Position numbers and translations under genes: made by a program. From assembly GCA_023807065.1 (NCBI GenBank), contig JAJJLU010000336.1, positions 1 to 64,000 of the forward strand: a stretch of DNA of 64,000 nt. Reading direction: 5' to 3'. The stretch is from Isotricha intestinalis (lineage: Eukaryota > Ciliophora > Litostomatea > Vestibuliferida > Isotrichidae). Below the pieces are notes generated by a model that worked only from the letters and a program-made list of their open reading frames with translations, made no database searches and had not been told where the DNA came from. This document shows, piece by piece, positions 30,615 to 40,943 of the stretch (the stretch's first letter is position 1; every line of letters begins with the position of its first letter).

Positions 30615-32600
30615 ATGTATATGTTTAAAAATCCAAATAACCCTGAAAGAAAACCTCCAAATGAAAAATTTTTTAGTAATATGCATAATATAAAATTTGA
30701 AAATGAACTTATTTTAGAATGGGCAGATGAAAAACAATGTAAAATAGGTTTATTAGATAATAAGCAATTTGCATTTGGGAATTTTAATGGTTCAGCAAAC
30801 CCAATAAATAATATGATATTATATGAATGTAAATTAGTACTCACAGAATATCGATTAATATTAATACCAAAAATACCAGAAAATTCATTTGAATTATATA
30901 AAGAAGATTATTTTACAATTCCAATATTTAATATATCAAAAGTAGAAAAATTAATAGATAAAAATAATTTATCAGTATTTAAAATAGAAATTCAAACTTC
31001 AGATTTTCGTTTTTTAAATATATCATTACCATTAGAAAAAAATTGTATATATGAAACATTAATAGATATAACAAATCCAAAAGACTCATTATCATTTTCT
31101 CAATTTGCAAAGAAATATAAATTAATTTTAGAAGCAACATTAACATCCAATAATATAAATGGTTATGAGATATATAATTTAGAAAAGGAATTTTTAAGAC
31201 AAAAAATAAATTTATCTCCAGAAATAAAAGTATTAGAAATAAACAAAGATTATATTTTATGTCCAACATATCCAGAAAAAACATATCATATAATAACAGA
31301 CAAAATAAAAGAAGATGATATAATAAAAGCAGCATCTTATAGAACAAAAAATAGATATCCAACATTAAGTTATTATTATTATAAATCAGGAGGAAGTATT
31401 TGGAGAAGCAGTCAAAATAAAGCAGGAATAATAAATTCAAGGAATAATTATGATGAAAAAGTTCTTGAATCAATTGGTCAATTAAGTAAAATTAATGTAT
31501 TAAATAAATTAATTATATTTGATGCAAGACCATATTTATCAGCTTATGCAAATAAATTAAAAGGAGCTGGATTTGAAAATATAGAAAATTACCCAAATAC
31601 ACAAATTGTATTTTGTGATATTGATAATATACATTCAGTCAGAAATTCATTTACAAAATTAAAATTTTTATGTTTATATTCAAGAGATTCAAACACAAAT
31701 AAATTTTTTTTTTCAAATAATACAATAGAAGGAGATTTAAGTTTAAATATAAATTATTTTTCTCAATTTGAACAAACAGGTTGGCCTTATTTTATATATC
31801 AAATAATAAATAATAGTATAGTTATAAGTAATAGTGTAAAAGAAGGAAGATCAAATTTAATTCATTGTAGTGATGGTTGGGATAGAGCTTCTCAATTAAC
31901 TGCTTTTTCACAATTATTAATTGAACCTTATTATAGAACAATTGAAGGTTTTATTATTTTAATTGAAAAAGAATTTATTTCCTTTGGTCATCAATTTAAA
32001 TTTAGAAATGGATTATATTGCTTTAATGAAAATTCTTCTGATCAAAAATCTCCTATTTTTATTCAATGGTTAGATTGTGTTTCTCAATTAGTTTTTTATA
32101 ATCCTTTTATTTTCGAATTTAATATGGATTTTCTTGTTTTTATTGTTTATCATTTAACTTCTTGTAAATATGGAACTTTTTTATGTAATTGTGAAAAAGA
32201 AAGAAAAGATTTGAAAATTAAAGAAAAAACTGTTTCTATTTGGACAGATGTTTTTAGAGGAATTGAAAGATTTAAAAATAATTTATATGATGAAGAAACT
32301 AATAATACTTGGAAATTAACTTTTTTCCCTTTTAATAAAATTAGATTGTGGGAAGAATGTTATTTAAGATATATTAAAAAGAAAAATAAAATTGGAGATA
32401 GTTTAAATCCTTATCAAAATATTTTTAAAGTTTTAGATATGAAAGATGAATTAATTGATAATTTAAAAAATGAAAATGAAGTTTTAAAAAGTATTTTAAA
32501 ACAAAAAATAACAGAAAATCCAGAATTATATTTAAACAAAGATGAAATAAAAATATTAAATGAACAAAAAAACAAAAATTTTGAAGAAGAGAAAAAATAA
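30615..32600 (+). CDS. Myotubularin-family phosphoinositide 3-phosphatase
   Basis: 661 residues. An N-terminal PH-GRAM domain (about 25-155) is followed by the phosphatase domain (about 185-560). The active-site motif is LIHCSDGWDRASQLTAF, with Cys418 and Arg424 and the two Asp residues that mark an active myotubularin. The family landmarks NVLNKLIIFDARPYLSAYAN, YYRTIEGFIILIEKEFISFG and SPIFIQWLDCVSQLV are all there. It should remove the 3-phosphate of PI3P and PI(3,5)P2 on endosomes and phagosomes. The end is a short charged coiled coil, as in animal MTMRs. No FYVE or DENN domain is attached. The second codon pair (MYM) gives an alternative start two residues on. Confidence 0.93.
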   Translation: MYMFKNPNNPERKPPNEKFFSNMHNIKFENELILEWADEKQCKIGLLDNKQFAFGNFNGSANPINNMILYECKLVLTEYRLILIPKIPENSFELYKEDYFTIPIFNISKVEKLIDKNNLSVFKIEIQTSDFRFLNISLPLEKNCIYETLIDITNPKDSLSFSQFAKKYKLILEATLTSNNINGYEIYNLEKEFLRQKINLSPEIKVLEINKDYILCPTYPEKTYHIITDKIKEDDIIKAASYRTKNRYPTLSYYYYKSGGSIWRSSQNKAGIINSRNNYDEKVLESIGQLSKINVLNKLIIFDARPYLSAYANKLKGAGFENIENYPNTQIVFCDIDNIHSVRNSFTKLKFLCLYSRDSNTNKFFFSNNTIEGDLSLNINYFSQFEQTGWPYFIYQIINNSIVISNSVKEGRSNLIHCSDGWDRASQLTAFSQLLIEPYYRTIEGFIILIEKEFISFGHQFKFRNGLYCFNENSSDQKSPIFIQWLDCVSQLVFYNPFIFEFNMDFLVFIVYHLTSCKYGTFLCNCEKERKDLKIKEKTVSIWTDVFRGIERFKNNLYDEETNNTWKLTFFPFNKIRLWEECYLRYIKKKNKIGDSLNPYQNIFKVLDMKDELIDNLKNENEVLKSILKQKITENPELYLNKDEIKILNEQKNKNFEEEKK

Positions 32601-32654
32601 AAATAATTTAATTAAAAAAATATTTATAAATTAAAATATTATTCTAAGAAAAAA

Positions 32655-34172
32655 ATGTATAAATCCCAAAATCAAAAGAAAAAAATAAAAATATCAATAT
32701 TTGACAACATTTCAAAGGATTTAATGTCAAGAGCAATAACATCAAATGGAAAAAGAAGAAATTTTGATTTATTAAGAGATATTCAAGAAAAAAGAAAAGA
32801 AATAAAAAATTTATTAAAATTAAAAATTCAAGGAGAACAATTATTAACACCAAGTGATAGAATTCCAACTCCTTTATTAAAATTTAGAAATGGATTAAAA
32901 AATTCTTTTTTTTCTTTCCAAGGAATTATATTTAATAAATTATCTTCTTATAGAAGAGCTTTATTATTAGAATATATTGAAAAAAAAAAGAAATTAAATA
33001 AAAAAATAGATGCTGGAGCTTTAACTTATTTTTTTTTAAAAGGACAAGAAGAACAAACTAAAATTGAGAAAAAAAGAAATAATTTAAAAAAAAGAATTTT
33101 GACTCATAGTTCTAATTATAATATTGTTAAAGATAATGATTTAAATGTTGAAAGTTTTAAAAAAATTCAAGAAAGTGGTGAAGTTAAAATTGATGATAAC
33201 TTCTTTGAAGAATTATTTAAAGGGAATTTAGTTAAGCCTACTAAAAAAATTAGTAATTTAAATCTAGATATTGATAATTCTAATAATTTAAGTGAATCTA
33301 ATAGATTAAATTCTACAAGTGAAAGAAATAACAGTAACCGTCCAAAATCTTTTTTAGAAAATTTGCATAAACACAAATTAATTTTGAAAAGAAATTTAAA
33401 AGAAAATAAATCTGAAAATGAAAATTCAAATAATCAAAAATCCAAATTTTTATCATTAAATCTTCAATCAATGGAAAATAATAATTCAATAAATGATCAA
33501 GAATATTATCAAACATCAACTAGTTTACATTTTCATCCTCAAAACATTAATCACACAGATATAAAATCATATACAGAAAGATCATTAACATATAAAGAAT
33601 CAATAGAAAAAGAAAGAGAAAATTTAAATTTTATTAAAAAAGAGAAAAAAACGGCAAAATCACTTCAAAAGAAAATAGATTTAGTAAATAAAAAACAAAT
33701 AAAATTAGAAAAGAAATTATTTAAAATTATAGACAGATCTAATTATATTAAACCATTACCTATAGATTTTATAAGAGATGCAGAAGCAATAGGACAAAAA
33801 ATAAAAAAACATAAAAGTAAAAGAAAAACAAGGATTGAAGTTTATGAAGCAGTTAAATTTTCAAATAAATATACTCGTATGGGAAAAGATAAAGCTAATA
33901 TGATTAAATATTCTGATAACATTTTAAAATTAGATGATGTTCTAGTTAATAAAATAGGAAAAAGATTACAAGAAAGTTATTGGATGGTAACTGGAGGAAA
34001 AAAAGAAAATCGACCTCTTGAAATGAAAATTCGCGAAGAAAAAATTATGAAAATGCAAAGAGATAGATTTAATAAGAATAATGAGCTTTTAGAAAAAATG
34101 AGATTTAATTTTGAAAATTCTTTTTCTATGCTCAAATCAAAGAAATATAAAAAAAAAATTAATGAAATTTAA
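32655..34172 (+). CDS. Basic, largely helical protein, unknown
   Basis: 505 residues rich in Lys, Asn, Leu and Glu, with no recognised domain. The N-terminal 170 residues are helical and basic, with one hydrophobic conserved-looking stretch (TPLLKFRNGLKNSFFSFQGI, about 72-91). Residues 200-310 are Ser/Asn-rich and probably disordered. The C-terminal 150 residues are again helical, with KPLPIDFIRDAEAIGQKIKK (about 371-390) and YWMVTGGKKENRPLEMKIRE (about 453-472) as the least low-complexity parts. It starts 54 bases after the myotubularin stop on the same strand. A cytoskeletal or axonemal role is possible but unsupported. Confidence 0.75.
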   Translation: MYKSQNQKKKIKISIFDNISKDLMSRAITSNGKRRNFDLLRDIQEKRKEIKNLLKLKIQGEQLLTPSDRIPTPLLKFRNGLKNSFFSFQGIIFNKLSSYRRALLLEYIEKKKKLNKKIDAGALTYFFLKGQEEQTKIEKKRNNLKKRILTHSSNYNIVKDNDLNVESFKKIQESGEVKIDDNFFEELFKGNLVKPTKKISNLNLDIDNSNNLSESNRLNSTSERNNSNRPKSFLENLHKHKLILKRNLKENKSENENSNNQKSKFLSLNLQSMENNNSINDQEYYQTSTSLHFHPQNINHTDIKSYTERSLTYKESIEKERENLNFIKKEKKTAKSLQKKIDLVNKKQIKLEKKLFKIIDRSNYIKPLPIDFIRDAEAIGQKIKKHKSKRKTRIEVYEAVKFSNKYTRMGKDKANMIKYSDNILKLDDVLVNKIGKRLQESYWMVTGGKKENRPLEMKIREEKIMKMQRDRFNKNNELLEKMRFNFENSFSMLKSKKYKKKINEI

Positions 34173-34601
34173 TTGTAATATGAATTATATTTTAGATGAA
34201 TGAAATTAAAGTAAAAAGTAAAAGGTAATTATATTTATTCTGTATTTAAATATATTTTTAATAAAAATGAATTTAATTAAATTCAAAATTAGTTTAATTT
34301 TAAAAGTAGAAATAAATATTATAATAAATATAATTATATTAAGATTTTGTTAAAGAAGAAAAAATTTTTATTTCCTTTTTTTTCTTTTTTTATTTTTAGA
34401 ATTTATTATAATTTGTTTAATTCTTGTTCTTTGTCTTTAAGATTTTGATAAATTAATATATTGAGTATTTAATCCTATTGAATCATTTTCTATTATTAGT
34501 TTTGATTTTAATTTATGTTTTATGTTTGAATGTCCCAAAAAATTTTTGAAATTTTCAAATTATAAAAATAATTTTTTTATTGTTTGTTTTAAAAAAAAAA
34601 T
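34173..34601. other. Intergenic region, 429 bases
   Basis: A/T-rich. On the minus strand at about 34406-34559 there is a protein-like trace (FENFKNFLGHSNIKHKLKSK..., then a frame change and KDKEQELNKL before two stops). It has no start codon and may be a coding remnant or chance. Confidence 0.35.
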
Positions 34602-35147
34602 ATGTCAGAAGATTATAAAAAATTATATGAGGAATTGAAAGAAGAATTTGAGAAATATAAAAGTAATTATGAAAAAGTATTAAAAGATAATAATGAAATA
34701 ATTGAAACTTTAAAAAATGATAAAATAAAATTAACAAATGAAATACAATCAATTCAAGAAAAATTAAAAGAAAAAACAAAAGATTTAAATTTTTTAGCTG
34801 AACAATATAGTAAAATGGAAGAAAAGTTAAAAATATTAAAATCATGTAATGAAGAATTAGATAATAATAACACAACTGAGGAAATAAATAAATTATTATT
34901 AATTGAATTAGAAAAAATGAAAAAAGAAGAAAAAAATTATTTAGTGAAATGTTTAGCTGAAGAAAATTTTTCTTTTTATTATTTACCTTCTAAAAATATC
35001 TTTCATAATTTTAAAAGAAATTCAAAATATGAACATCAATTATTATCTGATAATGTTGATGAAATTTTACATAATATTCAACAAAAACAAGAAAAATTAA
35101 TAATGACTCAAAAAATGATTAATGAAAATAAAAATATACATAATTAA
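34602..35147 (+). CDS. Short coiled-coil protein, unknown
   Basis: 181 residues. Residues 1-115 have heptad-like Leu/Ile spacing with abundant Lys and Glu and should form a continuous coiled coil (YEELKEEFEKYKSNYEKVLK is typical). The end from about 120 is more ordered (CLAEENFSFYYLPSKNIFHN) and closes with another short helix. No family is recognised; golgin-like or centriolar coiled-coil proteins would look the same. It is the second of three tandem coiled-coil or basic proteins on this strand. Confidence 0.7.
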   Translation: MSEDYKKLYEELKEEFEKYKSNYEKVLKDNNEIIETLKNDKIKLTNEIQSIQEKLKEKTKDLNFLAEQYSKMEEKLKILKSCNEELDNNNTTEEINKLLLIELEKMKKEEKNYLVKCLAEENFSFYYLPSKNIFHNFKRNSKYEHQLLSDNVDEILHNIQQKQEKLIMTQKMINENKNIHN

Positions 35148-35205
35148 TTATTTATTATAAATTATTTTTGATGTTTTTAAATAAATTTATTTATAAAAAA
35201 TAACA

Positions 35206-35988
35206 ATGAATTTTAAAAAAACAATTAAGGTTAGACAAAAAAAAAATCATAAAAATGAAAGTTATGAAAATGAATTAAATCATGTTAATTCAGATATTAC
35301 TAATTTAATTGAAAAACTAAATAATTTAAAAAAATTAAGAAAAACATATGAAAATGATTCAAATACTCTTCAAAATAGGATTTTATTACTTAAATCTGAA
35401 GAAAAAAAAATAAAAGTTAAAACAAAAAATTTATCAACAAGTCTAGAAAAATTAAAAAAAATAAAAGAAAATAAAATAAATGAAAGAGAAAGATTAAAAT
35501 ATAATAAAAAGGAAACTCAAATAAAATTAATTAAAAAAAGTATAAAAAATATATTTAAAATAAATGAAAATAAAAATTCAAAAAATAAAAAAATATTTAA
35601 TGGAACTTTATCAAAAGAAAAAGTAAATATAAATAAATCCCAAGAAAATATTTTAAAAATATCAATGAATAGTAAATTAGAAGAAGAAATAGGTTCTTCA
35701 GAAACAAATAGAAGAAATACTTTATTATATTCAGAAAGAATTGAAAAAAATAGATCTCAATTAGGTTTAGAATCTCTTTCTTTAAATTATGAAAAAATGT
35801 TTAAAAAATTAAATAAAACTCAAAAAGTAGAAAGGACATTGCCTTTGAATTATTGTTTTAATAGAACAATTAACTTCAGTGGAACAATGACTCCTAGAAA
35901 TCAAATTATAAGAAATAGAAAAGAAGTAATAATTAAAAAAACTAAAAAACCTTTAATCAAAAATTCAAGTTCTCCAAATTTATATTAA
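35206..35988 (+). CDS. Very basic coiled-coil protein, unknown
   Basis: 260 residues with extreme Lys/Asn content. Residues 15-105 look like coiled coil (LNNLKKLRKTYENDSNTLQN, then KIKVKTKNLSTSLEKLKKIK). The C-terminal third is basic and Ser/Thr/Arg-rich and contains a stretch with less biased composition (TLPLNYCFNRTINFSGTMTP, about 211-230) and an end SSSPNLY that could be phosphorylated. It starts 58 bases after the preceding coiled-coil gene. No domain is recognised; it could bind nucleic acid or microtubules, which remains inference. Confidence 0.7.
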   Translation: MNFKKTIKVRQKKNHKNESYENELNHVNSDITNLIEKLNNLKKLRKTYENDSNTLQNRILLLKSEEKKIKVKTKNLSTSLEKLKKIKENKINERERLKYNKKETQIKLIKKSIKNIFKINENKNSKNKKIFNGTLSKEKVNINKSQENILKISMNSKLEEEIGSSETNRRNTLLYSERIEKNRSQLGLESLSLNYEKMFKKLNKTQKVERTLPLNYCFNRTINFSGTMTPRNQIIRNRKEVIIKKTKKPLIKNSSSPNLY

Positions 35989-36371
35989 TTATAAATGGTA
36001 TTTTATTATATATATATTTAATTTTATTATTTTTTTTAATTAAATTTTAATGAAATTATTCTATAAAAGGTAAAAAGCAGGGTCTTATTTTTAAATAATG
36101 TTAATATTAAAAATAATCCAAAAATAAAAACGTTTATTGATATAATAATTAATCAAAAAAAATAAAAAAAAAACCCTATAAAGAATCAAAATAACTCAAA
36201 AAAAAATTTTTAAAAAGCAATAAAAACCACAATAAATAAAAATAAATATATACTATAAATAACTAATTAATGTATGTAAAAGAAAACCCTAAATAAACAT
36301 GAAATTAAAAAAAAAAAATATATAAATAAAAATAATCCTTTTTTTTTTTATTTTAAAAAATAATCCTAAAA
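35989..36371. other. Intergenic region, 383 bases
   Basis: A/T-rich spacer upstream of the isomerase gene; no ORF, RNA or repeat seen apart from A-runs. Confidence 0.5.
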
Positions 36372-37514
36372 ATGTACAGATTAGAATGTTCATACCAAAC
36401 TTACGCCTGGGGACAACCATCTCAAAAAAGTTTAGTCACAAAAATTTTAAGAAAAAACAAAATAGAAATAGATGAATCAAAACCTTTTGCAGAATATTGG
36501 ATGGGAACTCACATTAATGGACCATCAAAAATAAAATTAGAAAATGAAACGAAATTATTGTCTGAACATATTAATGGAGATTTACCATATTTATTTAAAG
36601 TATTATCTGTTGAAAAACCACTTTCTATTCAATTACATCCAGATAAAGATTTTGCTAAAAAATTGCATGAATCACATCCTGATATTTATAAGGATAGTAA
36701 TCATAAACCTGAATTATTTATTGCTTTAGATGATTTTGAATTGTTATTTGGATTTATTTCTATTGATGAAGCTATTAAAAAAGTTGAAATGTATAAAAAT
36801 GAATTTAATTTAAAAGAAGCTAATAATTTTTTAAATGAAAAAACCGTTGAAAATTATGAAAGTTTAATTAAAAAAATTATATTTTTAACAAAAGAAGAAT
36901 ATGAACTTATTATTAAGGGACTTTTAGAAAGTAAAGAAACAAAGGAAGATTCTTTAATAAAAAGATTATATAATTATTTTGGATTAGATTTAGGAATATT
37001 AGTATCAATGTTTATGAATCATTTCTTTAAAAAAAAAGGAGATTCAATATTTATAAGTGCAAATTATCCACATGCATATATTCATGGAAATTGTATGGAA
37101 GCAATGGCTTGTTCAGATAATGTTATTAGATTAGGTTTAACTCCAAAATTAGTTGATAGAAAAAATTTCGAAATTATTATTGATAAATTTTTCCCTGATA
37201 TGATTTATGATGAAAATATTGGTGATCCTAAAATTGTTGAACATATTTCTGTTAATAAAGATAAAGGTATTATTACTTATGATAAAAAGGGAATTGATGA
37301 TTTTAAATTACAAGAAATTGAAATTTCAACAAGTGATGATATTCTCATTGAAAAAAAAAGTATTATATTTATTTTAGAAGGGAATGTTAAAATTAATGAT
37401 ATGATCTGTGAAGAATATAATACTATTTTTGTGGAAAATGAAATTACTCATGCTAAAATTGAATTAATTGAAGGTTGTAATAAAGCTAAATTTTACATTA
37501 TTAATTCTAAATAA
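36372..37514 (+). CDS. MPI: Mannose-6-phosphate isomerase (type I)
   Basis: 380 residues, close to the usual type I length of about 400. It interconverts fructose-6-phosphate and mannose-6-phosphate and feeds GDP-mannose for glycosylation and GPI anchors in the cytosol. Zinc ligands are visible: Gln87 and His89 in SIQLHPDKDFA, Glu114 in HKPELFIAL and His234 in YPHAYIHGNCMEAM. The catalytic Arg253 is in NVIRLGLTPKLVD. The N-terminus ECSYQTYAWG is the standard family opening. The cupin parts are joined by a helical insert (about 135-215), as in eukaryotic enzymes. No intron is needed. It is the one clear housekeeping metabolic enzyme of the window. Confidence 0.96.
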   Translation: MYRLECSYQTYAWGQPSQKSLVTKILRKNKIEIDESKPFAEYWMGTHINGPSKIKLENETKLLSEHINGDLPYLFKVLSVEKPLSIQLHPDKDFAKKLHESHPDIYKDSNHKPELFIALDDFELLFGFISIDEAIKKVEMYKNEFNLKEANNFLNEKTVENYESLIKKIIFLTKEEYELIIKGLLESKETKEDSLIKRLYNYFGLDLGILVSMFMNHFFKKKGDSIFISANYPHAYIHGNCMEAMACSDNVIRLGLTPKLVDRKNFEIIIDKFFPDMIYDENIGDPKIVEHISVNKDKGIITYDKKGIDDFKLQEIEISTSDDILIEKKSIIFILEGNVKINDMICEEYNTIFVENEITHAKIELIEGCNKAKFYIINSK

Positions 37515-37825
37515 ATTATTATTTTTCATATAAAAATTTTTATTTTTTTAATTAAATCATATAAGGAAAAAAGGATTTGAATAATTGAAAATAAAAACTA
37601 AAAATTTGAATATCTATTAAAAACAAAAACCTTTATATTAAATTAATAACAAAAAAATAAAACTTTAATTTAAGTATAAATTAAAAGGGAATTATTAATA
37701 ATAATAAATTGAAAATTTATTAATAAAAAGTAAAAGAATAATAAAATAAAATGTTTCAAATCTTTATTACAAAATTTTATTTTTAATTTTTTTTAATTGA
37801 TTTTCTTCTTTTATTTAACAATAAA
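37515..37825. other. Intergenic region, 311 bases, convergent gene ends
   Basis: A/T-rich spacer between the 3' ends of the isomerase and SUMO-ligase genes. Nothing else seen. Confidence 0.5.
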
Positions 37826-39007
37826 TTAACTTAAATCAATTTCTTCTTCCATTTTCTTTTCCTTATTATCATTATTATTTTCAACATTATGATGATTTTT
37901 ATTATAATCATCATTAGTATTATAATTAAAAATTGCATCATCATCATCATCTTTATATTCATATTTATTATAATTAAAATCAAGTAAAAACACTTTTTTT
38001 TGATTTTCTTTTTTATCTTCTTCCTTAATATAATTAAGAATCATTCCATCAATATATAATCGATTAGCAATTCTTTTACAAAAAGGGCATTCAAATTTTT
38101 TATTTCTTCTATTCATAATTAAAAAAGTTTCTAAATCAAAAACAGGTAAATGCATACAATCAAATCCTCTTGCAGGTAAAACAATTCTATCAGATTTTGT
38201 ATAAATATCAATTAAAGGAACTTTTTCATGTAAAACACTTAAATTAATACTTTTATTTAATAAAGTATTTAAATTTTTAATATTTGAAATTGTTTGAATT
38301 CCTGAAATTACATCTTTTACATTTTTTATTATTTCACAAAAATATACACTGATAATATATGATGGATGTGAGGATTCATTTTTTGCATTTTCTATTATTA
38401 TTTCTAATCTATTTACTCTAAGATCTTTAAAATAATTTTCTATTTCTAATATTATTCCATCATAAGGAAATATATTCGCGTCATTTATTATATTTTTATC
38501 TATTGAATTTTTAAATGAAAAAACTATTGGTCTATCTAATTTTGTTTTTGGACCTTGGTCTTGTAAGTTTAATACTGTTTTATTATTTATTACTATTTTC
38601 GAATTTAATGGCCAATGAAATGAAAAACCTTTTTCTTCTAATTTTAAACTTTTAAATATTATATATACATCATCTTTTTCATTTAATTTTTCAAAGGATT
38701 TATAAAATGAAAAATCTATTATGAAACTATATGATGTTGAATATACTTTTTTATTTGATTTATATTTAAATAAACTTGGTGGGAGAATATAATATAATAT
38801 TTTTTGAAATAAATCTGAATGTTTTAATTGACATGTTGGACATATATATTTTACCATTTTATTTGCATTTTTTATACAGTCACAATGTTGGAAAACACCA
38901 CATAAAGAACATTGAATTTTTAATTTATCTTTCTTAGGAATACTATCAATGCCACAAGGGCAATCAAAATTAATAGGATAAGAATCTAAATAATTTAAAC
39001 GACTCAT
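37826..39007 (-). CDS. SIZ1/PIAS-type SUMO E3 ligase (PHD - PINIT - SP-RING)
   Basis: 393 residues in the order known from plant SIZ1. A PHD finger lies at about 14-62 (CPCG, CSLCGVFQHCDC, YICPTC). A PINIT-like domain lies at about 95-230, with FHWPLNSKIVINNKTV as its most typical part. The SP-RING lies at about 265-320 (LPARGFDCMHLPVFDLETFL, then FECPFCKRIANRLYIDG), with zinc ligands Cys284, His286, Cys307 and Cys310. It should move SUMO from UBC9 to nuclear targets. The N-terminal SAP domain of SIZ1 is absent. The tail (340-393) is acidic with Asp and Asn/His repeats. The start ATG lies 14 residues before the first PHD cysteines. Confidence 0.85.
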   Translation of the reverse strand: MSRLNYLDSYPINFDCPCGIDSIPKKDKLKIQCSLCGVFQHCDCIKNANKMVKYICPTCQLKHSDLFQKILYYILPPSLFKYKSNKKVYSTSYSFIIDFSFYKSFEKLNEKDDVYIIFKSLKLEEKGFSFHWPLNSKIVINNKTVLNLQDQGPKTKLDRPIVFSFKNSIDKNIINDANIFPYDGIILEIENYFKDLRVNRLEIIIENAKNESSHPSYIISVYFCEIIKNVKDVISGIQTISNIKNLNTLLNKSINLSVLHEKVPLIDIYTKSDRIVLPARGFDCMHLPVFDLETFLIMNRRNKKFECPFCKRIANRLYIDGMILNYIKEEDKKENQKKVFLLDFNYNKYEYKDDDDDAIFNYNTNDDYNKNHHNVENNNDNKEKKMEEEIDLS

Positions 39008-39461
39008 ATTTAAAATATATGAAAAACAATTAAAAAATAATGAACAATATGGTGATAAAATTTAGAAATTATTCCAATTAAAAAAATTTTAAATAAAAAA
39101 ATTATTTATTTATTTTTAAATTTTTTTTGTAAAAATATTTTTAGAAGAAAGTGTCTCAAATAATTAATTAAATGAATTATAAATAATAAAAGTATATATA
39201 TTTATTTATCTTTTGATATCAAAAATATTTCTCTCTTTTATATTCTTTTAATAATTATTTTTTTTATTTCAAGATTTACAACCATTAAACTTTTTTTTAT
39301 CAAAAATATTAAGATTTTAATTAAATGTTTTTAACATTATCACAGATTTAGATTAATTATAAGAATTCAATTTACTTAAAAAAGATTTTATTAATATATA
39401 TTTATATTATTTATTTTTTATTTTATTTATTTACTGATGTAATGTAATTTTTTAGAATTTT
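39008..39461. other. Intergenic region, 454 bases
   Basis: A/T-rich spacer between two minus-strand genes; promoter of the SUMO-ligase gene must lie in the left part. No ORF, RNA or repeat is supported. Confidence 0.5.
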
Positions 39462-40943
39462 TTATTTTTTGGGTTTTTTATCCATGGAATATTTAAAAAA
39501 GTTATGAGAATAAATTTTGTTGTCTACTGATAGGATTTTTTTCATTGAATTTGACTTTTTATATATTAGATTTTCTATTTGATTTAAATTATATTTTTCA
39601 CGTTCATCTACAAATTTTTTTTTAATAGAAATTTTATTTATTTCATCATGTATATCATCTAAAGATTTTAATATAAAAGAACAACTATTTATATTTTTAA
39701 TATTTTTATTTCTCTTTTCTAAAGAAGGTAAATTAATTTTTGGTCTTTTGGTTAAAGATATTAATTTACAAGGAGGAAATTTTAAAGTTCTAAATTTCTC
39801 ATAATCTGCTTTTTCATATTTCATATTTATATTTTGATTAATATCATTCAATTTTTTTCTCATTGAAACAACAGTTTCATTAGTGGAATTTTCAATGTTT
39901 GATTCAGAAGCATTAATTGATAAATGGTTCTTATATAATAAATTGTTTGAACTTAATTTATTTCTTCCAATTTTTTGATTTTCAAATTGAAAATTAGTCA
40001 ATATATTTTTTGATGATGAAGATTTGTTTTTTTTTTTTGATTTTTTTCTTAATTCAACTTTAAAAATTGAGTAATATTTATTTTTCTTTGGTAAAATTTG
40101 TATATCAAAGAAATTTCTTAATTTATTATTATCAATGTTAAAATTATAATTTTTATCTTCTCCCATTTTTTGAATAAAAGAATTAGTAATATTAACATAA
40201 TCGGGAATAACATTATCAGGAAGAGAATATTCAATTTCTATTTTAGGTTTATTTAAATAATCTTTTAAACTAACTTGAAAAGGAAATAAATTAAATTTAT
40301 AATCTTTAATTTTAGAAATTGAATTATAAAAAATATCAAAATTGATAAATTTTTCTTTTGAAATTATTCTAGATAAACCCCCTGGTGTATACATAATAGA
40401 AAAATAAACTTTATTGGCTTTTGAATTTGCTATAGAACGATGAATTAAATTAGAATTTGTTTTAAATTGACTTTCATATTGAGAAAATAATAGAATATAT
40501 GAAAATACCATTTTTTTTATTTCTCTTTCATTAATATAACCATCATCATCAAAATCACTTAAATTAAAAAGAATTTTTATTTTTGTATCAAAGTCTGATT
40601 TATAAAAAGATAATAAAGCTAATGATATATTATATATATCTATTTCTTCCATTGATATTATTTCTTTTAATGAATATAAATCTTCTTTTATTTCTTTTTT
40701 GAAAAGTAATTTTTGACATTTAAATTTTTCAAAGAATAATTCATATAATAAAGTAAAAGAAGGCATTGGAGAGAATAATTGTTGAAATATATTTATAAAT
40801 ACACTTTTTGGAATTCTAGATTTATTTTTTTGATTATTATATTCAAAATATTTTATACATTCTTTCTGAAAATTATATATTTTATCAGATGAAATTAAAT
40901 TTATAAATTCATCATATGTTGAATTTGATAATTCTAATGACAT
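39462..40943 (-). CDS. EF-hand protein, otherwise unknown
   Basis: 493 residues. One good EF-hand loop is at about 139-150 (DFDDDGYINERE) inside a helical domain (about 30-185) that resembles the EF-hand pairs of calcineurin-B-like or TBC/kinase-associated proteins; a degenerate partner loop may precede it (FYKSDFDTKI). A second possible domain lies at about 215-310 (KFNLFPFQVSLKDYLNKPKI onward). The rest is Lys/Ser/Asn-rich and probably disordered. Calcium binding by the single canonical loop is likely; the process it serves is unknown. Confidence 0.75.
   Translation of the reverse strand: MSLELSNSTYDEFINLISSDKIYNFQKECIKYFEYNNQKNKSRIPKSVFINIFQQLFSPMPSFTLLYELFFEKFKCQKLLFKKEIKEDLYSLKEIISMEEIDIYNISLALLSFYKSDFDTKIKILFNLSDFDDDGYINEREIKKMVFSYILLFSQYESQFKTNSNLIHRSIANSKANKVYFSIMYTPGGLSRIISKEKFINFDIFYNSISKIKDYKFNLFPFQVSLKDYLNKPKIEIEYSLPDNVIPDYVNITNSFIQKMGEDKNYNFNIDNNKLRNFFDIQILPKKNKYYSIFKVELRKKSKKKNKSSSSKNILTNFQFENQKIGRNKLSSNNLLYKNHLSINASESNIENSTNETVVSMRKKLNDINQNINMKYEKADYEKFRTLKFPPCKLISLTKRPKINLPSLEKRNKNIKNINSCSFILKSLDDIHDEINKISIKKKFVDEREKYNLNQIENLIYKKSNSMKKILSVDNKIYSHNFFKYSMDKKPKK

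Noticed and set aside
30979..31473. A 164-residue Leu-rich ORF opposite myotubularin.
   Set aside because: Shadow frame over the conserved phosphatase coding sequence.
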